Assembly (NCBI RefSeq): GCF_014898055.3
Contig: NW_023601543.1
Coordinates: 66,663,782 to 66,727,781 of the forward strand
Length of the DNA stretch: 64,000 nt
From: Talpa occidentalis
Taxonomy: Eukaryota; Chordata; Mammalia; Eulipotyphla; Talpidae
Direction: 5' to 3'
The notes under the pieces were generated by a model that had not been told where the DNA came from, made no database searches, and worked only from the letters and a program-made list of their open reading frames with translations. Each line of letters opens with the position of its first letter. Positions within the stretch are counted from its first letter, which is position 1. Shown piece by piece: positions 58,601 through 61,664 of the stretch. The translations under genes and the position numbers were made by a program.

Positions 58601-58795
58601 TGCTACACTCAAACCATACCTTTCATCTTTACAGCCTGTAGCCGCTGGAGCATAGTGTACTTCGTAATTGCGATGTTCTCGTGGATCCAGTACAAGTTCC
58701 CTGAGTCCAGTGAGGGCAACGCTTGAAAATTGTACAAACATGTGAATGCTTTTATCTCTGGGATTAGACAGAGGTATTTTAATGCAAGTGCTTTC
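1134..58795 (-). CDS. CFAP47: CFAP47-like gene, eleven internal coding exons (partial gene)
   Basis: Eleven exons on the minus strand join with matching phases at all ten junctions: 1,493 coding bases, about 498 residues, no internal stop. All introns are GT-AG. Intron lengths in transcript order are 881, 4372, 3872, 4119, 2514, 21896, 1404, 1589, 11562 and 3960 bases. The protein shows alternating beta-strand segments and phrases typical of ASH/HYDIN-type immunoglobulin-like repeats, such as 'GVGLYP', '[12 protein letters not shown]', 'VTLTGDFWG' and '[11 protein letters not shown]'. The family acts in the axoneme of motile cilia and sperm flagella. CFAP47 is a protein of about 3,000 residues, X-linked in human, and is linked to sperm flagellum defects. 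The name rests on my memory of the CFAP47 C-terminal half, not on an alignment. HYDIN, CFAP65 or CFAP74 are weaker alternatives. Start and stop codons, promoter and polyadenylation site are outside the window. Confidence 0.78.
1442..1757 (+). mobile_element. tRNA-derived SINE, copy 2 (youngest looking)
   Basis: The most CpG-rich and intact copy: A box TGGCGCAGCGG, B box GGTTCGATCC, GAATTC-type body and CCCGCGCTTCTGACTGTACCCAGTGC. It is flanked by a target-site duplication, TATAGATAACTG, at about 1431-1442 and 1758-1769. The tail carries an AAACAAACAAACAAAC-type variation before the final A-run. Confidence 0.95.
1770..2344. other. Unassigned intron sequence
   Basis: AT-rich single-copy-looking DNA between exons k and j. 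No exon or clear repeat was recognised. Confidence 0.5.
2345..2490 (+). mobile_element. Old L1 fragment
   Basis: Resembles the L1 ORF2 end: ATGTATAAGGATATTCATTG, then a stretch like 'atttgccaaaaatcgacaaa' and CAGTGGAATACAATGC. It is diverged and its borders are uncertain. Confidence 0.55.
2634..2806 (+). repeat. Inverted duplication, left arm
   Basis: About 172 bases (GGTCTTCATATTGCTACTAT ... AAATATACATATG) that recur in reverse complement at 3382-3553 at roughly 90 percent identity by eye. A shorter direct copy of its right part and the following ~65 bases lies at 3926-4050. Confidence 0.85.
3382..3553 (-). repeat. Inverted duplication, right arm
   Basis: Reverse complement of the left arm. 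Shared markers are TCATCCTCTTGTGAGG, TTGATTCAGAGTTAAATA, CATTCTTTGCTCCAAATGAA and GAAGACCA. The arms are separated by about 575 bases. Short direct duplications flank this arm: an AATAATTATTGAAAGAAAAAG block and a GTCAAG-CCTTTAGGAATAAT block at about 3315-3350 and 3555-3605. Confidence 0.85.
3926..4050 (+). repeat. Third, partial direct copy of the same unit
   Basis: GGAATGGCAAAAGTGAATGA ... ATACATATGAGCAC ... CAGGTTGTCCTAAA parallels 2773-2870, with an insertion of roughly 30 bases in the middle. It is more diverged than the two inverted arms. Confidence 0.65.
4480..4665 (-). mobile_element. L1 3' UTR fragment
   Basis: T-rich start followed by TACATCATTTTTCATTTTTG, GTGCATTTTCATCTTGG and ATTCCCACC...CTGTAGTGTTGTCTCTGG. 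The same 3' UTR, less diverged, is at 50040-50368. Sense orientation is on the minus strand. Confidence 0.75.
5256..5427 (-). CDS. CFAP47: CFAP47-like exon j
   Basis: 172 bases, residues 387-444. The acceptor is TTTGTTTTCCTAG and the donor ATCAAG|GTAAAC. G from exon i plus AT gives Asp. The translation includes '[20 protein letters not shown]', '[20 protein letters not shown]' and '[12 protein letters not shown]'. 'F-N-L-x-F-x-P-x-K' is another ASH-type strand. It leaves AG for the next exon. Confidence 0.9.
5428..7451. other. Unassigned intron sequence
   Basis: AT-rich intron between exons j and i. No convincing exon or repeat was seen. Confidence 0.5.
7452..7708 (+). mobile_element. tRNA-derived SINE, copy 3
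   Basis: Head AGGGGTTAAGACGCAACC and 3' part GAATCCTCTCACCCC ... CTGTACCCCAGCTCGTGTATGC, the GAATCC subfamily. The TAAATAAATAAATC tail runs into an (AT)n tract at about 7709-7730, so the expected A-run is replaced by a microsatellite. Confidence 0.92.
8470..8692 (+). mobile_element. tRNA-derived SINE, copy 4, internally deleted
   Basis: Target-site duplication AAGAGTGAGCTGGA at 8456-8469 and about 8693-8706. The first nine bases GGGCCTCCC join directly to ATCCCGGCCGCTGG, so the A box and most of the B box (about 60-70 bases) are missing. The rest of the body and the tail are normal, GAATTC type. Confidence 0.92.
8707..9049. repeat. Possible old interspersed repeat, unassigned
   Basis: The phrasing (TTTTTAAGTATGGAAGTGAT GTGCTC ... 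GCTTCTGCAGTAG) resembles a common old mammalian repeat, but I cannot name the family. Confidence 0.3.
9050..9420 (+). mobile_element. L1 3' end
   Basis: TTATGCTCAGTGAAGTAAGT CAGAAGG, then a 3' UTR with a purine-rich GGGGAGGAGGAGGGAGAGGG tract, GGGACTACATGGGGGAGGGG and AAATGAACAATGATAC before an A-rich tail. Heavily 5'-truncated. The 3' UTR matches the copy at 39850-40560. Confidence 0.9.
9570..9622. repeat. TG/CA-TA microsatellite
   Basis: A GTGTGTGTGT run followed by interrupted ACATACATATAC units. Confidence 0.85.
10165..10423 (-). mobile_element. tRNA-derived SINE, copy 5
   Basis: Antisense copy: TAAAGATTTATTTATTTATA at the left and reversed head CCGCTGCACCACCGG at the right. GAATTC type. 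Flanks resemble each other (AAAATATATTTTA / AAAATCTATTTTA), consistent with a target-site duplication. Confidence 0.92.
10583..10628. repeat. (AAT)n microsatellite
   Basis: About fifteen uninterrupted AAT/TAA units in intron sequence, probably length-polymorphic. Confidence 0.95.
10629..12159. other. Unassigned intron sequence
   Basis: No exon of correct phase found. 11160-11760 is less AT-rich and holds short open frames on both strands, but I recognise no protein. 11874-11915 has three close copies of an AAATGTCCCA-like motif. Confidence 0.4.
12160..12275 (+). repeat. L2 LINE fragment
   Basis: Resembles the L2 3' end: a TGTCTTGTTAATTTTCACAT ... GGGGCTCAGCATAATATCTGGCA ... TTGGTGAATGAA arrangement. 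Diverged. Confidence 0.55.
13283..13640 (+). pseudogene. Stop-disrupted coding-like relic of unknown parent
   Basis: One frame from 13288 reads through about 115 codons with only three stops (TAA near 13394, TGA near 13600 and 13621). It has strongly protein-like composition: '[18 protein letters not shown]', '[20 protein letters not shown]', '[18 protein letters not shown]'. This looks like a decayed, probably processed, gene copy or a domesticated element relic inside the intron. No introns or poly-A tail could be fixed. I do not recognise the parent protein, and the borders are approximate. Confidence 0.5.
13641..15263. other. Intron sequence, mostly unassigned
   Basis: AT-rich. A short stretch at about 14765-14880 (TTTCCTTACTTGTAAAACAA, CATAGGGTTTCTTTGATG) looks like a diverged MIR in sense orientation. 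The rest is unassigned. Confidence 0.45.
15264..15526 (+). mobile_element. tRNA-derived SINE, copy 6
   Basis: Flanked by AAGTACTTTTGGG on both sides (about 15252-15264 and 15527-15539). GAATCC type with the 'CAGCGCTATCAAGCTATTGCC' head variant. Confidence 0.93.
15540..16989. other. Unassigned intron sequence
   Basis: Includes a 90-codon and a 117-codon open frame (15804-16076 plus; 16605-16958 minus) with no recognisable domain. I do not call them genes. Confidence 0.45.
16990..17142 (-). CDS. CFAP47: CFAP47-like exon i
   Basis: 153 bases, residues 336-387. The acceptor is TTTCTATCCTGCAG and the donor TTATTG|GTAAGC. The translation is '[20 protein letters not shown]' followed by '[20 protein letters not shown]', then 'NDHYEDLI'. 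It has no methionine, so a Met-start open-frame scan misses it. The phase runs from one incoming base to one outgoing base (G). Confidence 0.88.
17143..18731. other. Short intron between exons i and h
   Basis: AT-rich. Holds a short CA tract at about 17277-17300. No other feature was recognised. Confidence 0.5.
18732..18826 (-). CDS. CFAP47: CFAP47-like exon h (unusual donor)
   Basis: 95 bases, residues 304-336. The acceptor is TTCTAATTAG before AATAATGG. The translation includes '[20 protein letters not shown]' and '[11 protein letters not shown]'. The donor I chose is CAAC|GTAGGT, because it is the only nearby site leaving the single base that exon i needs. C at the last exon position is uncommon. 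Other GT sites (AG|GTCCAT, CTA|GTAATT) give wrong phases. An exon between g and i is required, since g leaves two bases and i needs one. Confidence 0.75.
18827..20230. other. Short intron between exons h and g
   Basis: No exon is needed by phase. The stretch around 19470-19600 (ATTTTATATTGGGGCCCACA, TCATGCAGGCAGTC) looks repeat-like, but I cannot assign a family. Confidence 0.45.
20231..20390 (-). CDS. CFAP47: CFAP47-like exon g
   Basis: 160 bases, residues 251-304. The acceptor TTTTTTTTTAACAG is long and pyrimidine-rich; the donor is AAAAG|GTAACA. The translation runs from '[20 protein letters not shown]' through '[19 protein letters not shown]' to 'SSQMK', leaving two bases (AG). 'L-P-P-K-G-x-x-x-I-P-V-x-F-x-P' is a classic ASH/HYDIN strand pair. 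Confidence 0.92.
20644..20934 (-). mobile_element. tRNA-derived SINE, copy 7
   Basis: Full-length antisense copy of the GAATTC type, with target-site duplication CAGAATCTAATTTT at about 20630-20643 and 20935-20948. The B box is slightly changed. Confidence 0.95.
20950..22040. other. Unassigned intron sequence
   Basis: The left part of the 21.9-kb intron. No exon or confident repeat. Confidence 0.45.
22060..22165 (-). repeat. MIR fragment
   Basis: The reverse complement reads like the MIR core: a 'gtgcaagttatttagctaag' stretch followed by a TTTCTCCATCTAAAATGAG-like segment. Old SINE of all mammals. Confidence 0.65.
22229..22506 (-). mobile_element. tRNA-derived SINE, copy 8
   Basis: Antisense, GAATCC type, with target-site duplication TGAGCTCTGTATTTTT at about 22213-22228 and 22507-22522. 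Confidence 0.95.
22523..24744. other. Unassigned intron sequence
   Basis: AT-rich. 22.55-22.70 kb is an A-rich low-complexity stretch. Nothing else was recognised. Confidence 0.45.
24745..25030 (+). mobile_element. Older L1 3' end
   Basis: TTTCCCTCATATGTGGAAGA, GGCGGTTACTAGAGGGGTAG, TGGTGGTGATCACAATACAG, ATACCTGAAACTTCTATATTG and CAATGTTCCATTAATAAAAA follow the 3' UTR of L1MA-like elements. Confidence 0.8.
25280..25625 (+). repeat. MIR and L2-like fragments
   Basis: 25280-25380 resembles MIR (a CTAGTTCTGGTAAACTGGGG AAGTTATTTAAACTTC pattern). 25465-25625 resembles an L2 end (TTCATTCAGAAAATACTATG TACTATGCATTG ... GGGATAAAATAGTGAAGAAA). Confidence 0.5.
25681..25961 (+). mobile_element. tRNA-derived SINE, copy 9
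   Basis: Target-site duplication AAAGAGTGATATGGG at 25668-25682 and 25962-25976. It combines a GTTGAGC-type head with a GAATCC-type 3' part ending in TTGTACAAATAAATAAATC, so it is intermediate between the two subfamilies. Confidence 0.95.
26122..26213. repeat. 46-base tandem duplication
   Basis: Two head-to-tail copies beginning ATCAATTTAGAA (26122-26167 and 26168-26213), about 80 percent alike by eye. Confidence 0.85.
26634..26899 (-). mobile_element. tRNA-derived SINE, copy 10
   Basis: Antisense, GAATCC type, with target-site duplication GAGGCAAGC at 26625-26633 and 26900-26908. Confidence 0.93.
26910..28204. other. Unassigned intron sequence
   Basis: No exon of suitable phase and no confident repeat. 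Confidence 0.45.
28205..28474 (+). mobile_element. tRNA-derived SINE, copy 11
   Basis: Close to the consensus of the AGGGGTTAAGACGCAACC/GAATCC group. Flanked by TATTACATA (left about 28195-28204, right about 28475-28483). Confidence 0.93.
28657..28902 (+). mobile_element. tRNA-derived SINE, copy 12 (inside L1)
   Basis: Target-site duplication AAACTGTAAAACA at about 28644-28656 and 28905-28917. The head has lost a few bases (CTGGCCTAGGGG in place of GGTGGCGCAAGGGG). Confidence 0.93.
29571..29820 (-). mobile_element. tRNA-derived SINE, copy 13, tail-less (inside L1)
   Basis: A 17-base target-site duplication, TCATTTCCCTAAATATT, at 29554-29570 and 29821-29837. The copy stops near TGCATACAAGAG after only a few T bases, without the AATAAA repeats and TCTTT seen in the others. 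Confidence 0.95.
30061..31930 (-). mobile_element. L1-like or related old repeat, antisense
   Basis: Parts read like the reverse of an old L1 non-coding/5' end: CCTCTTGAATCTCCAGGGAT, TTTTGGGACTCTGATGAGAT, CAGGTCCCTGGAACTCTG, CTCTCTTGTTCAGATTATG, TTGATCTGTCCTCATATTC. It follows the ORF2 piece to the left in the same orientation. From about 31080 on the assignment is weak. Confidence 0.55.
32490..33060 (-). mobile_element. MaLR-type LTR (MLT1/MST-like), antisense
   Basis: The order TTTCTGTGGATGCTATAAAA, GTTCTGGAGGCCAGAAGTCT, AATCAAGGTGTTAACAGGGC, CACCTGGGTAATCCAGCATA, TCTCCATCTCAAGAGCCTTA is that of a reversed mammalian ERVL-MaLR LTR. Diverged solo piece with no retroviral coding sequence seen. 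The subfamily is not fixed. Confidence 0.65.
33073..33378 (+). mobile_element. tRNA-derived SINE, copy 14
   Basis: A GTTGAGCGC-type head with a GAATCC-type 3' part, like copy 9. Flanks TACAGCAGG / TACAGGAGG suggest a slightly mutated target-site duplication. The A-rich tail is interrupted by CCTCTTCTTT. Confidence 0.9.
33535..33590. repeat. (GT)n microsatellite
   Basis: About 45-50 bases of GT units with a few T and G interruptions. Confidence 0.93.
33590..34045 (+). mobile_element. LTR-like sequence (endogenous retrovirus class I style)
   Basis: Ends with a U3/R-like stretch, an AATAAA signal in TTTTCAATAAATCTTTCCTT and then GTGTCTTGAGTTCTCATTC, as in many gammaretrovirus-like LTRs. No coding region follows, so a solo LTR is likely. 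The left border is unclear because of the GT microsatellite. Confidence 0.5.
34440..35435 (+). mobile_element. L1 3' third (ORF2 C-terminus and 3' UTR)
   Basis: The longest sense L1 here: GGGCAGAAGAGCTAAAAAGG, ATGCAAATCAAAACCACTAT, GGTGGGAGTGCAAACTGG, ATGGAATACTATTCAGCA, GCAACATGGATGGAGCTG, then the 3' UTR and a short A-rich end. 5'-truncated with several frame breaks; not active. Confidence 0.93.
35436..36711. other. Unassigned intron sequence
   Basis: AT-rich; no exon or confident repeat. Confidence 0.45.
36712..37065 (+). mobile_element. L1 3' end
   Basis: Starts near GCAACATGGATGGAGCTGGA, followed by AGTGAAATAAGCCAGAAGGA and a 3' UTR closely like that of 34440-35435. Ends at an (AT) tract. 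Confidence 0.92.
37815..38045 (+). mobile_element. Older L1 3' end
   Basis: CATTATGCTAAGTGTTGTAA GTCAGAGAGAAAGAC, TTGGTTGCCAGAGGTAGTGG and GGTAAATGGGGGATAAAA follow an older L1 3' UTR of a different subfamily from the neighbouring copies. Confidence 0.8.
38151..38423 (+). mobile_element. tRNA-derived SINE, copy 15
   Basis: Target-site duplication AAAGAAGTRTTTCTC at 38136-38150 and 38424-38438 (one mismatch). GAATCC type with GGATCCTCTCACC. Confidence 0.95.
38440..39115 (+). mobile_element. Possible LTR element
   Basis: Less AT-rich than its surroundings. It has a GGACTACAACTCCCAGTATG stretch, a late ATTAAACATCTTTCATGCTA signal-like region and TTTGGGGTCCCTGAG near the end, an arrangement seen in retroviral LTRs. 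No paired LTR and no coding sequence seen. Low certainty. Confidence 0.35.
39387..39480 (+). mobile_element. tRNA-derived SINE, copy 16, head only
   Basis: Only the tRNA-like 5' part (GGGTCTCCCTGGTGGTGC ... CGTGGGTTCATTCCCACGC) remains, about 95 bases. It carries an internal duplication of GAAGCTG and ends in a perfect 7-base stem around the former B box. Confidence 0.85.
39850..40560 (+). mobile_element. L1 3' end, left member of tail-to-tail pair
   Basis: Starts near GAACTGTCCTACATTGCTGG, contains GATGACTGGATCAAGAAG and GCAACATGGATGGAGCTAGA, then the same purine-rich 3' UTR as 9050-9420. The flanks AAAAGATCTCACCAG and AAAAGGATCTCATCAG look like a mutated target-site duplication. Confidence 0.93.
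40645..41195 (-). mobile_element. L1 3' end, right member of tail-to-tail pair
   Basis: Reverse of ORF2 end plus a pyrimidine-rich 3' UTR (CCTGGTCCCTTATTTAAG, GCTATGAGTGAGACCATCCG, GCGCCATCCATGTTGCTG). Same subfamily as 51964-52429. The flanks share GATTTCTTGGT, consistent with a target-site duplication. Confidence 0.92.
41200..42286. other. Unassigned intron end
   Basis: AT-rich sequence leading to the donor of exon f. No feature was seen. Confidence 0.5.
42287..42385 (-). CDS. CFAP47: CFAP47-like exon f
   Basis: 99 bases, residues 218-251. The acceptor TATTTTTATTAG precedes GTCGGG and the donor is CACACG|GTATGG. One base from exon e completes Ser. The translation includes '[18 protein letters not shown]' and '[10 protein letters not shown]'. 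The last base joins the next exon's GA as Gly. The following intron is the longest in the window, 21.9 kb. Confidence 0.87.
42595..43000 (+). mobile_element. Older L1 3' end
   Basis: GGATGGACCTCAAGGTGCTA, GAGACAGAAAGTAAAAGACA, GAGGGAATGGAGCAGTGGGG, AACCTCAAAGTTGCATAGAT and AATTAATAAAAACG follow an old L1 3' end. Confidence 0.8.
43268..43445 (+). repeat. MER5A-like hAT MITE
   Basis: Starts AGTGTTTCTTGAAGTGTAGT and ends GAACTTTGAGAGCTACTAAA, with GTGTGGACCTGGAAATAAAA inside. This is the layout of the MER5 non-autonomous hAT element. Diverged. Confidence 0.65.
43446..44690. other. Unassigned intron sequence
   Basis: No exon or confident repeat. Confidence 0.45.
44690..44840 (+). repeat. MIR fragment
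   Basis: Weak but ordered match to MIR: TTGTTTCACAATTTACAAGC TGTGG ... ATACTTCACCTCTCAC ... TTTTTTATAAATGATATTGA. It lies just downstream of exon e. Confidence 0.5.
44900..45056 (-). CDS. CFAP47: CFAP47-like exon e
   Basis: 157 bases, residues 166-218, phase 0 start and one base left (A). The acceptor is CTTTTAACAG and the donor ACAA|GTAAGT. The translation starts '[19 protein letters not shown]' and contains '[20 protein letters not shown]'. 'GVGLxPxP' closes one ASH domain and 'F-x-N-P-T' opens the next, so this exon spans a domain boundary. Confidence 0.9.
45612..45882 (+). mobile_element. tRNA-derived SINE, copy 17
   Basis: Target-site duplication AAATTAATGAA at 45601-45611 and about 45883-45893. 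GAATCC type with the first base triplet changed (GTGCCTCCC). It lies about 550 bases upstream of exon e on the transcript. Confidence 0.93.
45968..46227 (+). mobile_element. tRNA-derived SINE, copy 18
   Basis: GAATCC-related type with the 'CACTATCAAGCTATTGCC' head. A deletion of about 30 bases removes the CTCTCCTG...CTCCC part of the body before CTCAGCAGTGT. It lies about 85 bases after copy 17 in the same orientation. Confidence 0.92.
46228..48185. other. Unassigned intron sequence
   Basis: No exon or confident repeat. Confidence 0.45.
48186..48461 (+). mobile_element. tRNA-derived SINE, copy 19
   Basis: GAATCC type. Flanks AATAAATAATAATA / AATAAATAATGATA give a near-perfect target-site duplication. 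Confidence 0.93.
48545..48740 (+). repeat. MIR
   Basis: GGGCTGACCACTTATTAGTT, TCTCAGCTTCCTGATCTGTA AAATGGGG and AGAATGGCATGTAGC follow the MIR consensus in order. Confidence 0.85.
49176..49280 (-). CDS. CFAP47: CFAP47-like exon d
   Basis: 105 bases, exactly 35 codons, residues 131-165, phase 0 at both ends. The acceptor is TTTATGCAG and the donor GCCAG|GTATGA. The translation opens '[20 protein letters not shown]' and ends 'ACITFCCSQ'. Reading past the donor hits TGA at once, which supports splicing there; a later GGTCAAG|GTAATT site would include that stop. The segment 'VPVYFHP' matches the 'I-x-V-x-F-x-P' strand of ASH repeats. Confidence 0.87.
49281..50039. other. Unassigned intron sequence
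   Basis: Between exon d and an L1 piece. No feature was recognised. Confidence 0.5.
50040..50368 (-). mobile_element. L1 3' end, antisense
   Basis: T-rich start, TACATCATTTTTCATTTTTG, TTCCCCATACAATTCCCACC, GCTATGAGTGAGACCATGCG and CCAGCTCCATCCATGTT. It retains a longer 3' UTR than the copies at 40645 and 51964. No clear target-site duplication. Confidence 0.9.
50585..50625. repeat. ATAC/ACAT microsatellite
   Basis: CATACATACATACATATATA with related units. Confidence 0.85.
51290..51700 (+). mobile_element. L1 ORF2 fragment
   Basis: AACCTGAAATGATAAAATAC, TTTATTGGCTTCATCTCCAA AAGCAAGG, GAGCTGCTAGCCAAGATCTG and AGAGCTAAACAGGCACCTCT CCAAAGA follow L1 ORF2. Both ends are missing. Confidence 0.8.
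51964..52429 (-). mobile_element. L1 3' end, antisense, with clear target-site duplication
   Basis: Flanked by AACACCTTTATTTATTT at about 51946-51962 and 52430-52446. Contains the pyrimidine-rich 3' UTR (CCCCTCCCGCCCCCCCACCC) and ORF2 end up to GCTATAAACATAGGGGTGCA, where it is 5'-truncated. The left flank has expanded into a (TTTA)n run. Confidence 0.95.
52447..53152. other. Unassigned intron end
   Basis: AT-rich sequence between the L1 and the donor of exon c. No feature was seen. Confidence 0.5.
53153..53258 (-). CDS. CFAP47: CFAP47-like exon c
   Basis: 106 bases, residues 95-130. The acceptor TTTTTCCTTCCAG is strong and the donor is CACCA|GTAAGT. AA from exon b plus G gives Lys, then '[18 protein letters not shown]', and the exon ends in phase 0 at '...VLRISTP'. 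The pattern 'I-x-L-x-N-P-T' at the start of a strand is typical of ASH domains. Confidence 0.88.
53395..53745 (+). mobile_element. MaLR-type LTR (MLT1/MST-like)
   Basis: Ordered matches: TGACTGATATCCTTATTAGA, GCAGCCATATGATAATGGAG, GGAGCGATGCACTGAAAGTC AAGGAAC, GGGCCAGAAGAGGCAAAG, GCAGCCTTCAGAACTAAAAG and TTAAGCCACTCAGTTTGTTA C...AGGAAACTAATA. This is a non-coding LTR relic starting about 140 bases upstream (in transcript sense) of exon c. Confidence 0.8.
54030..54355 (+). repeat. A-tailed retroelement-like sequence
   Basis: Ends CCTCAATAAACATAATTT followed by an AAAAAAACAAAA tail. The purine-rich body resembles an L1 3' UTR, but I cannot name it. Confidence 0.35.
54356..55195 (+). mobile_element. 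Older L1 3' part split by a SINE
   Basis: ATGGAGATATCACCTTACAT before the SINE continues after it with GTTGGAGAGGATATGGAGAA, ATCATATGATCCAGCAATTA, CAATGTTATTTACAATAACA, AACTAAATGTCCACTGACAG, GAATATTATTCAGTCATTAA. SINE copy 20 occupies 54421-54690. Confidence 0.88.
54421..54690 (+). mobile_element. tRNA-derived SINE, copy 20 (inside L1)
   Basis: Target-site duplication AAAAAAATTAAGTGTT at 54405-54420 and 54691-54706. GAATTC type, with the CCCGCGCTTCTGACTGTACC end. Confidence 0.97.
55196..57630. other. Unassigned intron sequence
   Basis: 56.35-57.3 kb is less AT-rich and may hold an old LTR or DNA-element relic, but no family was recognised. An 88-codon open frame at 57147-57413 shows no domain. 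Confidence 0.4.
57631..57738 (-). CDS. CFAP47: CFAP47-like exon b
   Basis: 108 bases, residues 59-95. The donor is GGAAA|GTAAGT. I chose the acceptor TTTCTCTCCACCAG at 57739-57740 because its first base completes AG+C (Ser) and gives '[19 protein letters not shown]', the usual ASH pattern of a hydrophobic strand before 'W-Y-x-L'. A second AG 13 bases further in (57726-57727) would start the exon at CCTGAT but breaks the phase with exon a. The exon ends with two bases (AA). Confidence 0.85.
58620..58795 (-). CDS. CFAP47: CFAP47-like exon a (most 5' seen)
   Basis: 176 bases, residues 1-59 of the visible segment. The acceptor is a TCTAATTCCAG tract just above 58795 and the donor is AAAG|GTATGG just below 58620. 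It starts in phase 0 and leaves two bases (AG). The translation includes '[20 protein letters not shown]' and ends '...[12 protein letters not shown]', a beta-sandwich followed by the 'Y-P-A-x-x-G' turn that is common in ASH repeats. The next upstream exon, which must end in phase 0, was not found between 58796 and 64000. Confidence 0.85.
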
Positions 58796-59124
58796 CTGGA
58801 ATTAGAGAACAGATACATAATCAGTTAGGTGTCACCATAGAGTCATCTTTCAATGGAAGCAAGTGTACAGATTTTTATACAATATAAGACCATTTGTTTA
58901 ACTTTTCTCCTTGATTCACTATTGAATGCATCTCACTTGCTTTTAATCTCTTGTTTTCCTTGATTAGTCTTTGTAAATGGTAATGTCATTTTTTTTTTCT
59001 AACAACAACAACAAAATGTACTCCAAGAAATAAATGAAGTTAAATGTTAGGGACACTGAAAGTACATTTAAAATGTATTTTTCTTCAGTACCCTATTCCT
59101 ATGAGGTCCGTTTACCAATGCTTC
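58796..59124. other. Intron 5' of exon a, unassigned
   Basis: No exon ending in phase 0 with a convincing donor was found here. Confidence 0.5.
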
Positions 59125-59330
59125 TTCCAGTTGAGATACTCAAACTTGAACATGCTTAGGAATCACCTGTAGAAGTTGCTAAATCATAGATTACTGGCTC
59201 CCTGTTCCGAAGATTCTAATAGGGTAGATTTGGGATAGGGCCTGAAAATTCCTATTTAAAAAAAGGGGTTGCTGCTGATGCTAATGATTCAGAGGACACA
59301 CTTTAAGTAGCTTTGTAAAACAGAATCAAC
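59125..59330 (+). repeat. MER5A-like hAT MITE
   Basis: ACTCAAACTTGAACATGCTT AGGAATCACC, a GATTCTAATAGGGTAGATTTG stretch, GGCCTGAAAATTCCTATTT and GCTGATGCTAATGATTCAGA follow MER5A. Confidence 0.7.
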
Positions 59331-61206
59331 TAGTAAGGACAACATGAACAAAAGTCAAATTACTCTAATGATTACTACCTTCCCTTCTGGATTCCTTCCT
59401 TCTGTTGTGGTTTCTCCTGTCCTGCCCCCTAGCTGTATACACTCAGTCCTGGAAAACACTCTTCAAGTTTCAATTCAGATTCTCATTCTGACCCATTTTA
59501 GCTAACAACTTATATTTCATCTCTTTATAGCTATGGGCTCTAGTACAGTAAAAGTCATTAACTGGAACAAATGTGTGGGGGTGATTAATAGGACATATCT
59601 CAATTGTAACAATGGCCAATTGTCTGTAATGCCTTAACCTAATGTTTGGAGAATGTTGGCTATTTCGGTCATGGTGCACAACTTCGTAAGGCTGCACTTT
59701 AGGACATGGAGCTATTTTTAAGTGTATCAAGTCACATTACCAGAGTGACAAGAAAACCTTGATACTAAGCTGATGGGGACAGGTGGTAATAGAGAGAGGA
59801 TTAGTCAGAAAACATATCTTCAAGATAGATATTACAGCTTTATTCATGGAATGAACATTTGCTTGGTTATCTTGTAAATGAATGAGTGGATAAATGTTGC
59901 ATTTTAGCGAAATGGAAATGACATTTAGTGTGGTGCACAACCTCAGCAAGGTAATAGGGAAATAAAGGATATACCCAAATTTACAATTACATTAGATATT
60001 TATTATAAATGTGTGATTTAATTATAAAGGCAATAGACAATGGCCATCAACAATAATTTCAAAGCAAATTAAACACATGGATTTCTAAAATAAATGGGCA
60101 TTTAAATTCCTACAGCAAAATATCCAATGTTCATAATTATAAAGGAAAAATAAAAATATAAATGGTAAAAGCCCCAACAACGGCATTGTATGATAGATTT
60201 AACTACTTCCTAGGCAATCTGATATATTTCAGAGGACTGTTAAAGAATTGAGCCCCTGAGGATGTTTCTAAGGGTCAAACAAATCAACAACTAAACCAAA
60301 ATAATATACCAGGATAACAAAAGCAACAGTTATATATTGGCCTAGAAACTTTGCCCTGATTTTTAGCAGAAAATTGAAATGAGAATTTTTTGGACTAGAT
60401 ACCTGCCCTCAACTATTACTCAGATATTTTTTTACAGAGGTCAGTGTCAGTTTCAGACAGTACTATAGCTTCATCACAGAAGAAAAAAATGCTAGGATCT
60501 AAAACCACTGATTTTCAAAATGTTTTAGCCACAACACAGATTAATTCATTTTACATGACAATCCCATGCATACACACACACACATAAACACACACATATA
60601 CACATACATAGCACAAACAAAAACTTAACAATCCCTACTCTTACCACAAGTGAAGTTGTCTGATACTTTGTATTCTCCTTTACTCTGTTTCTCAAAAGAT
60701 CAATACTTGATTTGACCAACTTCTATTTTGAGATCTACGCATTGAAAAACTCTAGTCCAAAGAAGAATAAGGTACTGGAATATCAAATTACTTTCTATAT
60801 TATCACACATAAACTTTGAATGCAAAATAAAATAAAACCACTTTAAATCTGTGCCCTCCTCTGTGAACGACAAGCCGCATACAGATGCATATGCCCTGGT
60901 GTTAATAAATGTGTGGCGACATCCCACAGTTGGCCAAATCTTGAAGAAGGATATGGGGATGGCAGCTAGGGGGTGACTGTATCACAGCTTCTTCTTGACA
61001 CATCCCTGGCAAGCATCACTACTTGATCATTTCACTCTTATCCAGTAGTTTTAGACTCCCCTAAAAATACTTCACAGAACAGCCTTCCAGATCGCAATTG
61101 TCAATTGTTTACAGGTACCTACTGGTGCTGCAATCTCTAGAATCCCTAGAATCTAATTCTCTGGAGTCTTGAAAACTTCAGTAGACTAAATAGAAATGAA
61201 TGTTTC
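59331..61206. other. Unassigned intron sequence
   Basis: Includes a CA-rich microsatellite near 60570-60612. No exon was recognised. Confidence 0.45.
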
Positions 61207-61473
61207 GGGCCTCCCTGGTGGCACAAGGGGTTAAGACACAACCTATGAAGCTGTCCACAGCCACTGCAGCACGAGTTCCATCTCCGGCCAGGGAGCTACC
61301 CACATGGCGCAGCAGACCTCTCCTGACTCTCCCGCTGCTCCCCTCAGCAGTGTACTTTGGTCAGTTTGCCTGTTCTGTTCCCTCCTCTGTCTCTGGTGAC
61401 TCCTCTCACCCACCCCCCCACACCTCTGGCCTATAACCCAGTTTGTGTATGCATAAATAAATATTAAAAAAAA
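61207..61473 (+). mobile_element. tRNA-derived SINE, copy 21
   Basis: Target-site duplication AGAAATGAATGTTTC at 61192-61206 and 61474-61488. AGGGGTTAAGACACAACC head. One of the better preserved GAATCC-group copies, though this position reads GACTCC. Confidence 0.97.
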
Positions 61474-61664
61474 AGAAATGAATGTTTCATTAATGTGATC
61501 AGCTTTAAGTTTCTAATTATCTGTGCTGTATTTCTAGCACAGTAAACTATATGTGAAATTCAATTATAACAATTTCTGTATTTCATTATGCTTTCAATAT
61601 TATTTTTTCCCATGCTTAAATGGACAAAAAATCCTAAATTACACCTTTAAAATGCAGTATTTTG

